The notes beneath the pieces are model-generated. The model was given only the letters and a program-made list of their open reading frames with translations. It did not search any database and had not been told where the DNA came from. Shown piece after piece: positions 20,247 through 28,409 of a DNA stretch of 64,000 nt. Position 1 is the stretch's first letter, and every line of letters starts with the position of its first letter. A program made the position numbers and the translations under genes. The DNA comes from Amycolatopsis vastitatis (GTDB taxonomy: Bacteria > Actinomycetota > Actinomycetes > Mycobacteriales > Pseudonocardiaceae), in assembly GCF_002234595.1 (NCBI RefSeq), contig NZ_NMUL01000007.1:124001-188000 (forward strand), given 5' to 3'.

Positions 20247-20276
20247 TGGAACGGCTCCGGGAGCCGGCGAAGAGGT

Positions 20277-21683
20277 TCAGGCCGCCTTGATCCCCGCGGC
20301 GGCGAAGTCGGCCTGCTGGGCGGGCTGCTCGAGGTACTCGCGGAACGTCTGGGCGGCGCGCAGCACGGTGTCGTCGATGCCCTGGCCCGAAAGGCCGATG
20401 AACGGGTAGTCCGCCGACCGGGCGTTCGCCACCGACTGCGCGGGCGAGCCGATCATCTCGGGCTTCTTGGTGGTGAGCTCGCTCACCCAGTACGACGACT
20501 CGGGCAGCCAGGCGGCCGGGAGCCCGCCGATCGAGTCCAGGCCCGCCCGGCCGACCAGCGCGTCGAGCACCTGCGACGACGCCTTCGCGTCGATCGTCAC
20601 GTGCACGCACTGGCCGTGGACGACGGTGGCGGCCTGGTTCCAGCGCTCGGCCGCGGCGGCGAGGGGCTTCTGCGCGCTCGGGGTGACGATCACCCGCATC
20701 TGGGAGGTGCCGCCGGAACAGCTGGCGGCCTGCGCCTCGGCCCGGCTGTTGAGCTCGTTGTCGGCCCAGTTCCAGCCGATCACGCCGAGCCCGATCAGCA
20801 CGGCGAGCACGAGGCACGCGATCGGCCAGCCCGCGATCCGGCGGCGCGGGGCCTTCTTGCCGACGATGCGGTGGGAGCCGGTGGCCTCGCCCTTGGCGAC
20901 GACCCGGTGGGAGCCGGTCGCCTCGCCCTTGCCGGCGGTGCGGTGCGGGCCCGTGGTGTCGTCGCGGCCGGGCGCGCGGCGGCGGCCTTCGCCTTCGGTG
21001 GTGCTGTCGCGGCGGGCGCGGCGCTTGCCGGTGACTTCGTGTTCCCCGGTGACCTCGGTCCGCTCGGCGGCGGTGTGCTCGTCACGGTCGGCTGTCCGGA
21101 CGTCGGCGACGGCGCGGAAGGAACCGGACGCTTCGCCGCGCGCGGAGACCGGGTGCTCGCCCACGGTCTCGAGCCGGGCGATCACCTCGGTCCGCTCGGC
21201 GGCCGTCTCGTCGCGCCGGACCGCGGGGTAGGAAGCCTCACCACGGTGAGGGGGACGAGTGACCGGGGGCTCGACGCGGACGGCGGCGGGATAGGAGCCG
21301 GAAGCTTCCCCGCGCCGGGTGGGGTGGGCACCGGTCGCCGGGCCGCGGCTCGCGGCCGGGTAGGCGCCGGAGGTCTCCCCGCGGCGGGCCGTCGCGGCCG
21401 GGGCGGGGGTTTCGTTCGCGGGGACGAAGTAGGAGCCGGTCGATTCGCTGCGCGCGGCCGCGCGGGCCGCGCGGCCGGCGATCCCGAACGCGTCGGAGAT
21501 CGAGCTGCGCCGGGGTTTCCGGGTGGCGCCCGAAGCCTCGCTGCGGCCGGCGACCTGCGGCGACGCCGTGGTCCCACCCGGGTGCGGGCGGCCAGGAGCG
21601 GCCGGCCGGCCCTCGGCGGGGACGCGTGGCGTGCGGTCCAGAGGGTGCGGCACCGGCTCCTCGTCCCGGGTGTGTCGCCCCAT
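20277..21683 (-). CDS. Single-pass membrane protein with repeat-rich cytoplasmic tail and degenerate solute-binding domain
   Basis: This 468-residue protein has three parts. The first ~280 residues are basic, disordered and carry many degenerate copies of a short unit (RGEASGSYPA, KGEATGSHRVV, RRGETSGAYPA). One membrane helix follows near residues 283-305 (IACLVLAVLIGLGVIGW). The outside domain of about 160 residues resembles fragments of the bacterial extracellular solute-binding domain often paired with VWA (MRVIVTPSAQKPLAAAAERW, then a tail REYLEQPAQQADFAAAG). The middle of that domain and any VWA part are missing. ATG at 21683 is preferred because GAAAGG lies 6 bases upstream; the ATG two codons earlier abuts it. 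Function is unknown. Confidence 0.75.
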   Translation of the reverse strand: MGRHTRDEEPVPHPLDRTPRVPAEGRPAAPGRPHPGGTTASPQVAGRSEASGATRKPRRSSISDAFGIAGRAARAAARSESTGSYFVPANETPAPAATARRGETSGAYPAASRGPATGAHPTRRGEASGSYPAAVRVEPPVTRPPHRGEASYPAVRRDETAAERTEVIARLETVGEHPVSARGEASGSFRAVADVRTADRDEHTAAERTEVTGEHEVTGKRRARRDSTTEGEGRRRAPGRDDTTGPHRTAGKGEATGSHRVVAKGEATGSHRIVGKKAPRRRIAGWPIACLVLAVLIGLGVIGWNWADNELNSRAEAQAASCSGGTSQMRVIVTPSAQKPLAAAAERWNQAATVVHGQCVHVTIDAKASSQVLDALVGRAGLDSIGGLPAAWLPESSYWVSELTTKKPEMIGSPAQSVANARSADYPFIGLSGQGIDDTVLRAAQTFREYLEQPAQQADFAAAGIKAA

Positions 21684-21799
21684 CGTCATCCTTTCGGGCG
21701 TGAGCGCACGTCAAGCACGCGCTGCGATGCAATCAAACCGTTATCACCCTAACAGGTGAGTATCGGAGAGAGAATAATCTGACTCACAGTCGCGCGCGC

Positions 21800-22681
21800 T
21801 CAGGGTGCTGCGCTGACCAGGCGATGGCAATGCGCAATCAGGCGATGACGCAGCGGGGCCGCCCGGCCCGCGAACTCCCCTTGGGCCCTCGCGTACTCGG
21901 CCCGCCCCGGCGCGGTTTCGACGCGTACCGGCGGGTAGCCGAGCCCGGCCAGGTCGTACGGGCTCGCCCGCATGTCCAGCGTCCGGATCTCGACGGCCAG
22001 CTCGAAACAGTCCGCGACCAGCTCCGCGGGCACGAACGGGCCGAGCTTGTACGCCCACTTGAACAGGTCCATGTTCGCGTGCAGGCACCCGGGCTGCTCG
22101 AGGGCGACCTGCGTCTCCCGCGACGGCGTCAGCTCGTTGCGGGGACGCGCGTCGGCCGTGAAGAAGCGGAACGCGTCGAAGTGCCCGCACCGGATGTCCA
22201 GTGACTCCACGACGGCGTCGGTGCCCGCCGAGCCGAGCCGGAGCGGCACCTGGTTGTGCCGCACCGAATCGGCCGGCTCGCGGTAGACCATCGCCCACTC
22301 GTGCAGCCCGAAGCAGCTCAGCCGCGGCGCACGCGACGCCGTCGCGGTCAGCAGGCCCAGAACGAACTCGGCCGTCCGGGCCTTGCCCTCGGTGAAGCCC
22401 GCCGGATCCAGCACGACACCGCCGGCCGTCGAGACGTACCCCTTGCGGTCCAGGAAGCGCCGCGCGGCGGGCCCGGCGAGGGCGACGCCGGGCCCGGGCT
22501 GCCACCGCTCCAGGTGCGACGGCCGGTACGAGTAGTAGGTGAACAGGAAGTCCAGCACCGGGTGCTTCTCGCCCCGCGCCCGCCGCTCCTGGTGCGGGAC
22601 CGTCCACCGGCGCATCCGCTCGACATGGGCCGCTTCCCGGGCCAGCCAGTCCGGTTCGGCCAGGACCTCCACGCCGTTCAT
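21800..22681 (-). CDS. Putative 3-methyladenine DNA glycosylase-like protein
   Basis: This 293-residue cytoplasmic protein has the actinobacterial signature HPVLDFLFTYYSYRPSHLERW plus CFGLHEWAMVYR and CLHANMDLFKWAYK. I recall this family being annotated as 3-methyladenine DNA glycosylase, but it is not of AlkA/Tag architecture and no HhH-GPD motif is visible. The biochemical label is therefore tentative. ATG at 22679-22681 overlaps the stop of the upstream CNNM-type gene by 4 bases, so all three minus-strand genes from 25061 down to 21800 form one translationally coupled operon. The many His and aromatic residues could bind metal. Confidence 0.65.
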   Translation of the reverse strand: MNGVEVLAEPDWLAREAAHVERMRRWTVPHQERRARGEKHPVLDFLFTYYSYRPSHLERWQPGPGVALAGPAARRFLDRKGYVSTAGGVVLDPAGFTEGKARTAEFVLGLLTATASRAPRLSCFGLHEWAMVYREPADSVRHNQVPLRLGSAGTDAVVESLDIRCGHFDAFRFFTADARPRNELTPSRETQVALEQPGCLHANMDLFKWAYKLGPFVPAELVADCFELAVEIRTLDMRASPYDLAGLGYPPVRVETAPGRAEYARAQGEFAGRAAPLRHRLIAHCHRLVSAAP

Positions 22682-23721
22682 GCGCCCACGTGGGTCCCGT
22701 CGCGCACGGTGCCCACGTACTCCTCGACGAGGTCTTCGAGCGCGACGACGCCGACGGCGTTCCCGCTCGCGTCGAGCGCCCGCGCGAGGTGGCTGCCTTC
22801 CTTGCGCATGGCCGAAAGCGCGACGTCGAGCCGGGCGTCGGCGCGCAGCTCGGTGAGCGCCCGCGTCTTCGCGGCGGGGACGACCGTCGCCGGGTCCTGC
22901 CCCGCGAGGTCGAGGATGTCCTTCACGTGGATGTAGCCGGTCAGGCGTCCGTCGTCGGTGCACACCGGGAAGCGGGAGAAGCCGGTGGAGGACACCGCCC
23001 GCTCCACCTCGCCGACGGTCGGCCCGCACGGCAGCGTGGTCAGCTCGGCCGTCGGCACCAGCACGTCGGCGACCGTCTTCTGCACCGAGGACAGCGTCTG
23101 GGCGAGCCGTTCGTGCTCGGACTGGTCGAGCAGGCCCTCCCGGCGCGACTCGCTGAGCAGCTCGGCCAGCTCGTCGGACGTGTACGCCGTCTCCAGCTCG
23201 TCCTTCGGCTCGACCCGCACGGCGCGCAGCAGCGAGTTGGCCACGAAGTTCAGCAGCCAGATGAACGGGTTGGCCAGCTTCACCCACGCGACGTGCGCCG
23301 GCACCAGCCACAGCGCCAGCCGCTCCGGCTCGGCGATGGCGAGGTTCTTCGGCACCATCTCGCCGATCAGCACGTGCGCCACGGTGATGAACGCCAGCGC
23401 GATGGCGAACGAGATGGGGTGCAGCAGCGCCTCGGGCAGGCCCAGCAGGTCGAAGCCCGCCGCCAGCCGGTGCGCGATCGCGGGTTCGCCGAGGCGGCCG
23501 AGCAGCAGCGAGCAGATGGTGATGCCCAGCTGCGCGCCGGCCAGCATCAGCGAGACGTGCTTGCTGGCGTTGATGACGATCTTCGCGCGCGTCTTGCCCT
23601 GCTCCAGCAGTGCCTCGAGCCTGTCCCGCCGCGAGGAGATCAGCGTGAACTCCGCGCCGACGAAGAAGGCGTTGGCCAGCAGCAGGACCACGACGAGGGC
23701 GATGTTCAGCCAGTCGCTCAC
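22678..23721 (-). CDS. CNNM/CorC-type membrane protein with CBS pair, short form
   Basis: This is a 347-residue protein. The N-terminal DUF21/CNNM transmembrane domain (about residues 1-190) contains LLGRLGEP, VLIGEMVPKNLAIAEPE and VGAEF motifs. A CBS-domain pair follows (about 215-335, with STGFSRFPV and GYIHVKDILDLAG). Unlike its upstream neighbour it lacks the C-terminal CorC_HlyC domain. Family members are implicated in Mg2+ and Co2+ efflux or metal homeostasis. GTG at 23719-23721 overlaps the neighbour's stop by 4 bases. Two such genes in tandem match mycobacterial Rv1841c/Rv1842c, and a heteromeric transporter is plausible. Confidence 0.9.
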   Translation of the reverse strand: MSDWLNIALVVVLLLANAFFVGAEFTLISSRRDRLEALLEQGKTRAKIVINASKHVSLMLAGAQLGITICSLLLGRLGEPAIAHRLAAGFDLLGLPEALLHPISFAIALAFITVAHVLIGEMVPKNLAIAEPERLALWLVPAHVAWVKLANPFIWLLNFVANSLLRAVRVEPKDELETAYTSDELAELLSESRREGLLDQSEHERLAQTLSSVQKTVADVLVPTAELTTLPCGPTVGEVERAVSSTGFSRFPVCTDDGRLTGYIHVKDILDLAGQDPATVVPAAKTRALTELRADARLDVALSAMRKEGSHLARALDASGNAVGVVALEDLVEEYVGTVRDGTHVGA

Positions 23722-25061
23722 GGGGCCACCTCCGGCTCCTGCTCCGGGGTGGCGGGGACCGGGGCGACCTCGACCTCGGCGATCCGGCGCTTGTCCATGG
23801 TGGTCACCGTCAGCCGCCAGCCGTCGACCTCCGTGGCGTCCCCCTCGGCGGGGATCTTGCCCAGCCGCTCGAGGATCAGCCCGGCGATGGTCTCGTAGTC
23901 GCCGTCCGGCATCCGGAACCCGGTGACGCCGGTGACCTCGTCGGCGCGCAGCTGGCCGGACACCAGCCAGCTGTCCGTGCCGACCTGCTGCGACGCCGGC
24001 GCTTCGCGGTCGTCGTGCTCGTCGCGGACGTCGCCGATGATCTCCTCGACGACGTCCTCGAGGGTGACCAGCCCGGCCGTGCCGCCGTACTCGTCGACGA
24101 CGATCGCCAGCTGGAACCGCGAGTCGCGCAGGCGGTTGAGCAGGTCGTCGCCGGGCAGGGACTCGGGCACGGTCGGCACCGGGCGCATGACCGAGCCGAT
24201 CGGCACCTGCGCCCGCTCCGCGGCGGGCACGGCGAAGGCCTGCTTGACGTGCACCGCGCCGCGGACGTCGTCGAGGTCCTCGGCCTGCACCGGGAACCGC
24301 GAGAACCCGGTCCGGCGCGAGATGTCGATCAGGTCGGCGATGGTGTCGCCGACGGCGAGGGACTCGAGCTGCACACGCGGCGTCATCAGCTCCTCCGCGG
24401 TGCGCTCGCCGAACCGCAGCGAGCGGTCCAGCAGCTCCGCGGTGGACGTGTCGAGCGTGCCGCTTTCGGCGCTGGAGCGCACGATCGAGCCCAGCTCCTG
24501 CGGCGAACGCGCGGACCGCAGCTCTTCCTGCGGTTCGACGCCGAACTTGCGCACGAGGAAGTTCGCGCTGTTGTTCATCAGCGTGATGAGCCAGCGGAAC
24601 AGCGCGGAGAACCGCGAGTGGTAGCCGGCGACCGCGCGCGCGGTCGGCAGCGGCCGGGCGATCGCGAGGTTCTTCGGCACCATCTCGCCGAGGATCATCG
24701 ACAGCGAGGTGGCCAGGACCAGGGCGAGCACGATCGACGCGCCCCCCGCGAACCCGGCCGGGAGCCCGATGCCGGTGAGCAGCGGCCGGACGAGCTCGCC
24801 GATCAGCGGTTCGGCCAGGTACCCGGTGATCAGCGTGGTGAGCGTGATCGCGACCTGGGCGCCGGAGAGCTGGAACGACAGCGTCCGGTGCGCCTTCTGG
24901 ACGGTCAGCGCGCGGCGGTCGCCGACCTGGCGGACGTTGGCCTCGACGGTGCTGCGCTCCAGCGCGGTCAGCGAGAACTCGGCGGCGACCGCGAGCCCGG
25001 TGCCGACCGTCAGCAGCACGAAGAGGAGGACGCCGAGCACGGCGAAGAGGATCTGGATCAT
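23718..25061 (-). CDS. CNNM/CorC-type membrane protein with CBS pair and CorC_HlyC domain
   Basis: This 447-residue protein has a DUF21/CNNM transmembrane domain (about 1-195, with MILGEMVPKNLAIARPL). A CBS pair spans about 215-345 (TGFSRFPVQAEDL, VDEYGGTAGLVTLEDVVEE), and a C-terminal CorC_HlyC domain spans about 355-430 (SWLVSGQLRADEV, PDGDYETIAGLIL). It probably senses nucleotides through the CBS pair and takes part in divalent-metal export at the cytoplasmic membrane. It is the first gene of a three-gene minus-strand operon with 4-base overlaps. A 9-bp inverted repeat lies about 50-80 bases upstream of its start. Confidence 0.92.
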   Translation of the reverse strand: MIQILFAVLGVLLFVLLTVGTGLAVAAEFSLTALERSTVEANVRQVGDRRALTVQKAHRTLSFQLSGAQVAITLTTLITGYLAEPLIGELVRPLLTGIGLPAGFAGGASIVLALVLATSLSMILGEMVPKNLAIARPLPTARAVAGYHSRFSALFRWLITLMNNSANFLVRKFGVEPQEELRSARSPQELGSIVRSSAESGTLDTSTAELLDRSLRFGERTAEELMTPRVQLESLAVGDTIADLIDISRRTGFSRFPVQAEDLDDVRGAVHVKQAFAVPAAERAQVPIGSVMRPVPTVPESLPGDDLLNRLRDSRFQLAIVVDEYGGTAGLVTLEDVVEEIIGDVRDEHDDREAPASQQVGTDSWLVSGQLRADEVTGVTGFRMPDGDYETIAGLILERLGKIPAEGDATEVDGWRLTVTTMDKRRIAEVEVAPVPATPEQEPEVAP

Positions 25062-25108
25062 TCCGCACCCGCCTCGGCGGGGGATGAACCTATCGGACAG
25101 CCGGGTCG

Positions 25109-25139
25109 GTCACCCGGCCCGGTACTGTCACCGGGTGAC
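25109..25139. repeat. Inverted repeat between acnR-like and CNNM genes
   Basis: GTCACCCGG (25109-25117) and CCGGGTGAC (25131-25139) are perfect complements around a 13-base loop. The site lies upstream of the CNNM operon and downstream of the TetR (AcnR-like) gene, both on the minus strand. It may be a terminator of the regulator gene or an operator. The remaining 196-base gap shows no gene. Confidence 0.5.
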
Positions 25140-25257
25140 TGCGCTGCGCGCACGGAACGGTCACTCCTAGCAAGAAATCGGCGTGTACTGCGGATATGCG
25201 GACCAGCTTAACGTGTCTCCCACACGCGCCGCTGGCGTCGCCGGTGTGTCGGCGCGC

Positions 25258-25863
25258 TCACTCCGCCCGCCGCTCCGTTCCGGCGCCGGTGCCCGGCCGG
25301 TGGCGCCGCACCGTTTCCTCGACGAGGTCGAGCACCGGGCCGAGGCCGGCCGCGGGCAGGCCCATGGCCAGGTGCGAGACCAGTCCTTCGAGGACGAGTT
25401 CGAGGAACGCGGTGAGGACATCGACGTCGACGTCGTCGCGGAGGTTCCCGGCCTCCCGCTGGCGCAGCAGGCGCAGGCGGGTGGCGGTGGTCAGCTGCTC
25501 GGACCGCTCGGCCCAGCGGGCGCGGAACTCCGGGTCGGTGCGCAGCCGCCGGGACACTTCCAGCCGGGTGCCGAGCCAGTCCGCCGGGTGGTCCCCGCCG
25601 GCCAGCAGGTCCCGCATCACCTGGACGAGGCCCTGCTCGGCGACGACGTCGGCCATCCGGAGCGCGTCGTCTTCGGCGAGGGCGAGGAAGAGCGACTCCT
25701 TGTCGCGGAAGTGGTGGAAGATGGCCCCGCGCGACAGCCCGGTGGCTTCCTCCAAGCGCCGGACTGTGGCACCTTCGTAGCCGTAGCGTGCGAAGCAGAC
25801 GCGCGAGCCGTCGAGGATCTGGCGCCGGCGTGCGTCGAGGTGATCCTGGCTTACGCGTGGCAT
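25258..25863 (-). CDS. acnR: TetR-family aconitase repressor AcnR-like
   Basis: This 201-residue TetR protein has HTH residues (RQILDGSRVCFARYGYEG, then ATVRRLEEATGLSRGAIFHHF) and ligand domain (LRTDPEFRARW, LDLVEETVRRH) that agree closely, by recall, with corynebacterial AcnR. AcnR represses acn and responds to citrate-type ligands. In corynebacteria and mycobacteria the gene adjoins acn; here it lies about 14 kb from the aconitase gene. A near-consensus AcnR site is at 25901-25916, upstream of its own start, and another candidate at 43016-43037 precedes acn. ATG at 25861-25863 is the chosen start. Orthology is a strong inference. Confidence 0.85.
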   Translation of the reverse strand: MPRVSQDHLDARRRQILDGSRVCFARYGYEGATVRRLEEATGLSRGAIFHHFRDKESLFLALAEDDALRMADVVAEQGLVQVMRDLLAGGDHPADWLGTRLEVSRRLRTDPEFRARWAERSEQLTTATRLRLLRQREAGNLRDDVDVDVLTAFLELVLEGLVSHLAMGLPAAGLGPVLDLVEETVRRHRPGTGAGTERRAE

Positions 25864-25900
25864 CCTGAAATCCTGGCACCGCGGACCGGCATCTCGCAAT

Positions 25901-25916
25901 CCGTACGTACGTACTG
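25901..25916. promoter_or_regulatory. AcnR-type operator upstream of acnR
   Basis: CCGTACGTACGTACTG differs at one position from the corynebacterial AcnR consensus as I recall it (CAGNAC, three any, CGTACTG). It lies 38 bases upstream of the regulator's start codon, suggesting autoregulation. Confidence 0.55.
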
Positions 25917-25976
25917 TGACCCGGAGTGCCGGGAACCCCGCGCCCGTCCCCATCGTCTGAACGTTGCGGCGATTCG

Positions 25977-26006
25977 CTGACACGGAGTGAGACGGTTGGC
26001 TAATCT
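25977..26006 (+). promoter_or_regulatory. Predicted promoter of the PE-like/PPE/EspG operon
   Basis: CTGACA (25977-25982) and TAATCT (26001-26006) are 18 bases apart, giving a credible vegetative promoter with a leader of about 36 bases before the GTG at 26048. Confidence 0.5.
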
Positions 26007-26047
26007 TCGTCCCATCACGGTGGGTGAGCCGAGGGGAAGGTGCGAGC

Positions 26048-26449
26048 GTGATCATCGGCGAAGCCGGGCAGGCGGTCCAGGCGGTCTGGGGCGGTGACAT
26101 CCTCGGCGAGCGCGGCCGCGTCTACGGCGGCGGTGGCGGCGGGGGCGGCCAGTTCCGGATGGACCCCGAGGAGCTCGCCTCGGTGATCGGCCAGTGGGAA
26201 GCGGAGCTGGACAAGATCGTCGACGACAAGAGCAAGATCGACTACATCGTCACGGTGCTCACCTCGCCGGGCAAGGACACGGTCAGCGACGGGTACGTCT
26301 CGACGACGATGGAATCCCTCACGGCGCTGCAGGACCAGAACGAATCGATGCTGAAGTACGTGCAGAACTACATCAAGAAGCTCAAGGAAGCCCAGACCAA
26401 GACGGTCGCCACCGACCACGGCATGGCCGACCCCTTCCGGACGGTGTGA
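26048..26449 (+). CDS. Small helical PE-like/WXG-like protein
   Basis: This 133-residue protein has a glycine-rich stretch (eight Gly near residues 28-35). It is followed by a predicted helical hairpin of about 85 residues (MDPEELASVIGQWEAELDKI, then TTMESLTALQDQNESMLKYV). The hairpin and gene position before DUF3558, PPE-like and EspG-like genes suggest the PE or WXG100-type partner of a type VII secretion substrate. A clean C-terminal YxxxD/E signal is not seen, so the assignment is tentative. GTG at 26048 follows AGGGGAAGG. It heads a four-gene plus-strand set with gaps of 2-5 bases. Confidence 0.7.
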   Translation: MIIGEAGQAVQAVWGGDILGERGRVYGGGGGGGGQFRMDPEELASVIGQWEAELDKIVDDKSKIDYIVTVLTSPGKDTVSDGYVSTTMESLTALQDQNESMLKYVQNYIKKLKEAQTKTVATDHGMADPFRTV

Positions 26450-26451
26450 CC

Positions 26452-27069
26452 GTGCGTCTGCCTGCTCGCGTCGCCGCCGCGGCTGTTCTGCTGCTGCTCG
26501 CCGGGTGTTCCGCCGAGAAGACCGGTACCGCTTCGCCCGCGCCGAACACCTCTGCGTCGCCGGGCGCGTCGGTCAACCCCGACGTGCCGAAGGTTCCTGC
26601 GCCGCTCGACGTTTCGAAGTACACCTCGAAGCCGTGCGACATCGTGCCGGCTTCGGTGCTGTCCTCGCTGCGGTTCACGGATGCGGGCGACACCCAGCTG
26701 CGGGACGACGGGTACGGCGCGGCCGGACCGGGATGCGCCTGGAAGATCTCCGGCGAAGGCATCAGCATGCAGATCGTCATCGCGACCGGCAACCGGGACC
26801 GGGGCTTGGGCGGCCTGACCGGGCTGTACGGCGCGCACGAGAGCGGCCAGTTCCCGTTCCTCGAGAAGGCCCCGGACGTCGAAGGCTATCCCGCGATCTA
26901 CCTCGACAAGAAAGACCGGCGTCCGGGCGGCAACTGCCACCTCGACATCGGTGTCGCCGACGACCTGGCGATCGCCGTGTACGCCGGCGGCTACGAAGGT
27001 CAGCAGGATTCCTGCGCCGCGGCGCAGAAGGTGGCGGCCGCCGTCATCACCACGCTCAAGGGGGCCTGA
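26452..27069 (+). CDS. DUF3558-type lipoprotein
   Basis: This is a 205-residue lipoprotein. The signal peptide ends with LLAGC, followed by a Ser/Thr/Pro linker of about 45 residues and a domain with the DUF3558 pattern (PCDIVPASVLSSL, GPGCAWKI, NCHLDIGVAD, DSCAAAQKVAAAV) and four conserved cysteines. Such proteins are common in Pseudonocardiaceae next to type VII-related genes; their role is unknown. Two bases separate it from the preceding gene and three from the PPE-like gene, so co-translation is likely. It would be anchored outside the membrane. Confidence 0.88.
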   Translation: MRLPARVAAAAVLLLLAGCSAEKTGTASPAPNTSASPGASVNPDVPKVPAPLDVSKYTSKPCDIVPASVLSSLRFTDAGDTQLRDDGYGAAGPGCAWKISGEGISMQIVIATGNRDRGLGGLTGLYGAHESGQFPFLEKAPDVEGYPAIYLDKKDRRPGGNCHLDIGVADDLAIAVYAGGYEGQQDSCAAAQKVAAAVITTLKGA

Positions 27070-27072
27070 CGA

Positions 27073-28404
27073 GTGGATGGCAAGCAGATCTACGACAACT
27101 TCAGACAGGGCGACACCTCCGGCCTCCGCGAAGCCGCGGGGAAGGTCTCGGAGCTGTCCTCGGCCTACATGACGCGCGCGCAGGGCATCAAGGCCCTGCA
27201 GGACCGGATGAAACAGGCCTGGACGGGGAACGCGGCCGACGCCGCGAACGCCGGGGCCGGGCCCCTGGAACAGGCTTTCGCCGAAACCGCCGCGCCGCTG
27301 GACGTCACCCAGGTCTCCGTCGACACCCAGGCCGGCGTCTTCGAGCACTCCAGCAACGCCGTCGTCGAAGTGCCGCCGAAGCCCGAGAAGCCCAACCCGT
27401 GGACCACCGGGCTCAAGGCCGCCATCCCGATCGCCGGGCCGTTCATGGCCAAGGACGACATCGACAACTACCAGGAAGGCATCGCCAAGTACAACGCGGC
27501 CAACGAAACCAACGTCCGCGTGATGGACCAGTACAGCAGTGTCACCAGCGGCACGAGGGCGGCGCTTCCCACGGACTACGGCGTGCTCGAGGCCGACGGC
27601 GCCGCCATCTCCGTCACCCAGCCGACCAAGCCGGGGAAGGTGGTTCTGCCCGAGACGCCGCCCAGGAACAGCGGGGGCGGCGATCCCGGCGGCGGCGACC
27701 ACACGTCGACGACCAGTGTCGACACCACGCACACCGGGGGTCCCGACAAGCCCGGCGGGACCGGCGGCACGGGAGGCACCGGAGGAACTGGCGGCACGGG
27801 AGGCACCGGCGGGACCGGAGGAACTGGCGGCACGGGTGGTACCGGAGGCGCCGGGGGCGACGACACCACCCACTCGACGCGCACACCCGTACCGACGCCG
27901 GTCAAGCCGGGGGAGCGGCCGGGCGACCGGCCCGGCAAGATCCCGCCGCCGTCCGGCGGGATCGACTTCTACCCGACGTCCACCGGCGGGGGTGGCGGTC
28001 AGAACTACTCGACCACCTTCGGGGAGGAACCGGGCACCGGTCCCGGTGGGCGGGGGCCGAACAGCGGGAACGCGGGCGGACGGCTGCTCGACTCCACCGG
28101 CCGCGGCGGGACCGGCACGGGCGCCGGTGGTGGCGGCGGGGCCGGCTCGGCGGGGGAGCGCGGGCTCGGCAGCGGGGGCCGCTCCGGCATGGGCAGCCTC
28201 GGCAACGCGGCCGCGGCCGAAGCCGCCGCGGCGCGTTCGGCCGCCGGGCGGTCCGGGGCCATGGGGCCCATGGGCGCCGGGGCGCGGCGGGGTGAGGGCG
28301 AGGAAGACGACGAGCACCAGCGCCCGGACTTCCTGATCGAGGCGGACCCGGACGCGATCTTCGGCACCGACCAGCGGACCAGCCCGCCGGTCATCGGCGA
28401 GTAG
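27073..28404 (+). CDS. PPE-like protein with glycine/threonine repeat region
   Basis: This is a 443-residue protein. The N-terminal ~110 residues form a helical domain with WTGNAADAANAG, the W-x-G turn of PPE/WXG proteins. The centre (about residues 195-280) is disordered and contains about eleven Gly-Gly-Thr units. The C-terminal third is Gly/Ala/Arg-rich and ends in an acidic tail (EGEEDDEHQRPDF, then PPVIGE). It probably is a type VII secretion substrate paired with the small protein at 26048 and escorted by the EspG-like protein that follows. GTG at 27073 is 3 bases after the DUF3558 stop. No ESX core genes are nearby. Confidence 0.78.
   Translation: MDGKQIYDNFRQGDTSGLREAAGKVSELSSAYMTRAQGIKALQDRMKQAWTGNAADAANAGAGPLEQAFAETAAPLDVTQVSVDTQAGVFEHSSNAVVEVPPKPEKPNPWTTGLKAAIPIAGPFMAKDDIDNYQEGIAKYNAANETNVRVMDQYSSVTSGTRAALPTDYGVLEADGAAISVTQPTKPGKVVLPETPPRNSGGGDPGGGDHTSTTSVDTTHTGGPDKPGGTGGTGGTGGTGGTGGTGGTGGTGGTGGTGGAGGDDTTHSTRTPVPTPVKPGERPGDRPGKIPPPSGGIDFYPTSTGGGGGQNYSTTFGEEPGTGPGGRGPNSGNAGGRLLDSTGRGGTGTGAGGGGGAGSAGERGLGSGGRSGMGSLGNAAAAEAAAARSAAGRSGAMGPMGAGARRGEGEEDDEHQRPDFLIEADPDAIFGTDQRTSPPVIGE
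27754..27852 (+). repeat. In-frame tandem repeat encoding Gly-Gly-Thr units
   Basis: About eleven copies of a 9-base unit (GGN GGN ACN) run inside the PPE-like gene. A larger period of about 36 bases is visible, beginning GGAGGAACTGGCGGCACGGG and repeating at 27817. The repeat stays in frame, so length changes would alter only the linker. Confidence 0.8.
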
Positions 28405-28409
28405 GGCGG

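Noticed and set aside
21800..22677. Start of the glycosylase-like gene placed far upstream, giving over 500 residues
   Set aside because: The extended frame overlaps the CNNM gene entirely; ATG at 22681 with a 4-base overlap fits the operon.
27754..27852. CRISPR-like repeat
   Set aside because: The units are contiguous 9-base codon repeats inside a coding frame, without spacers.
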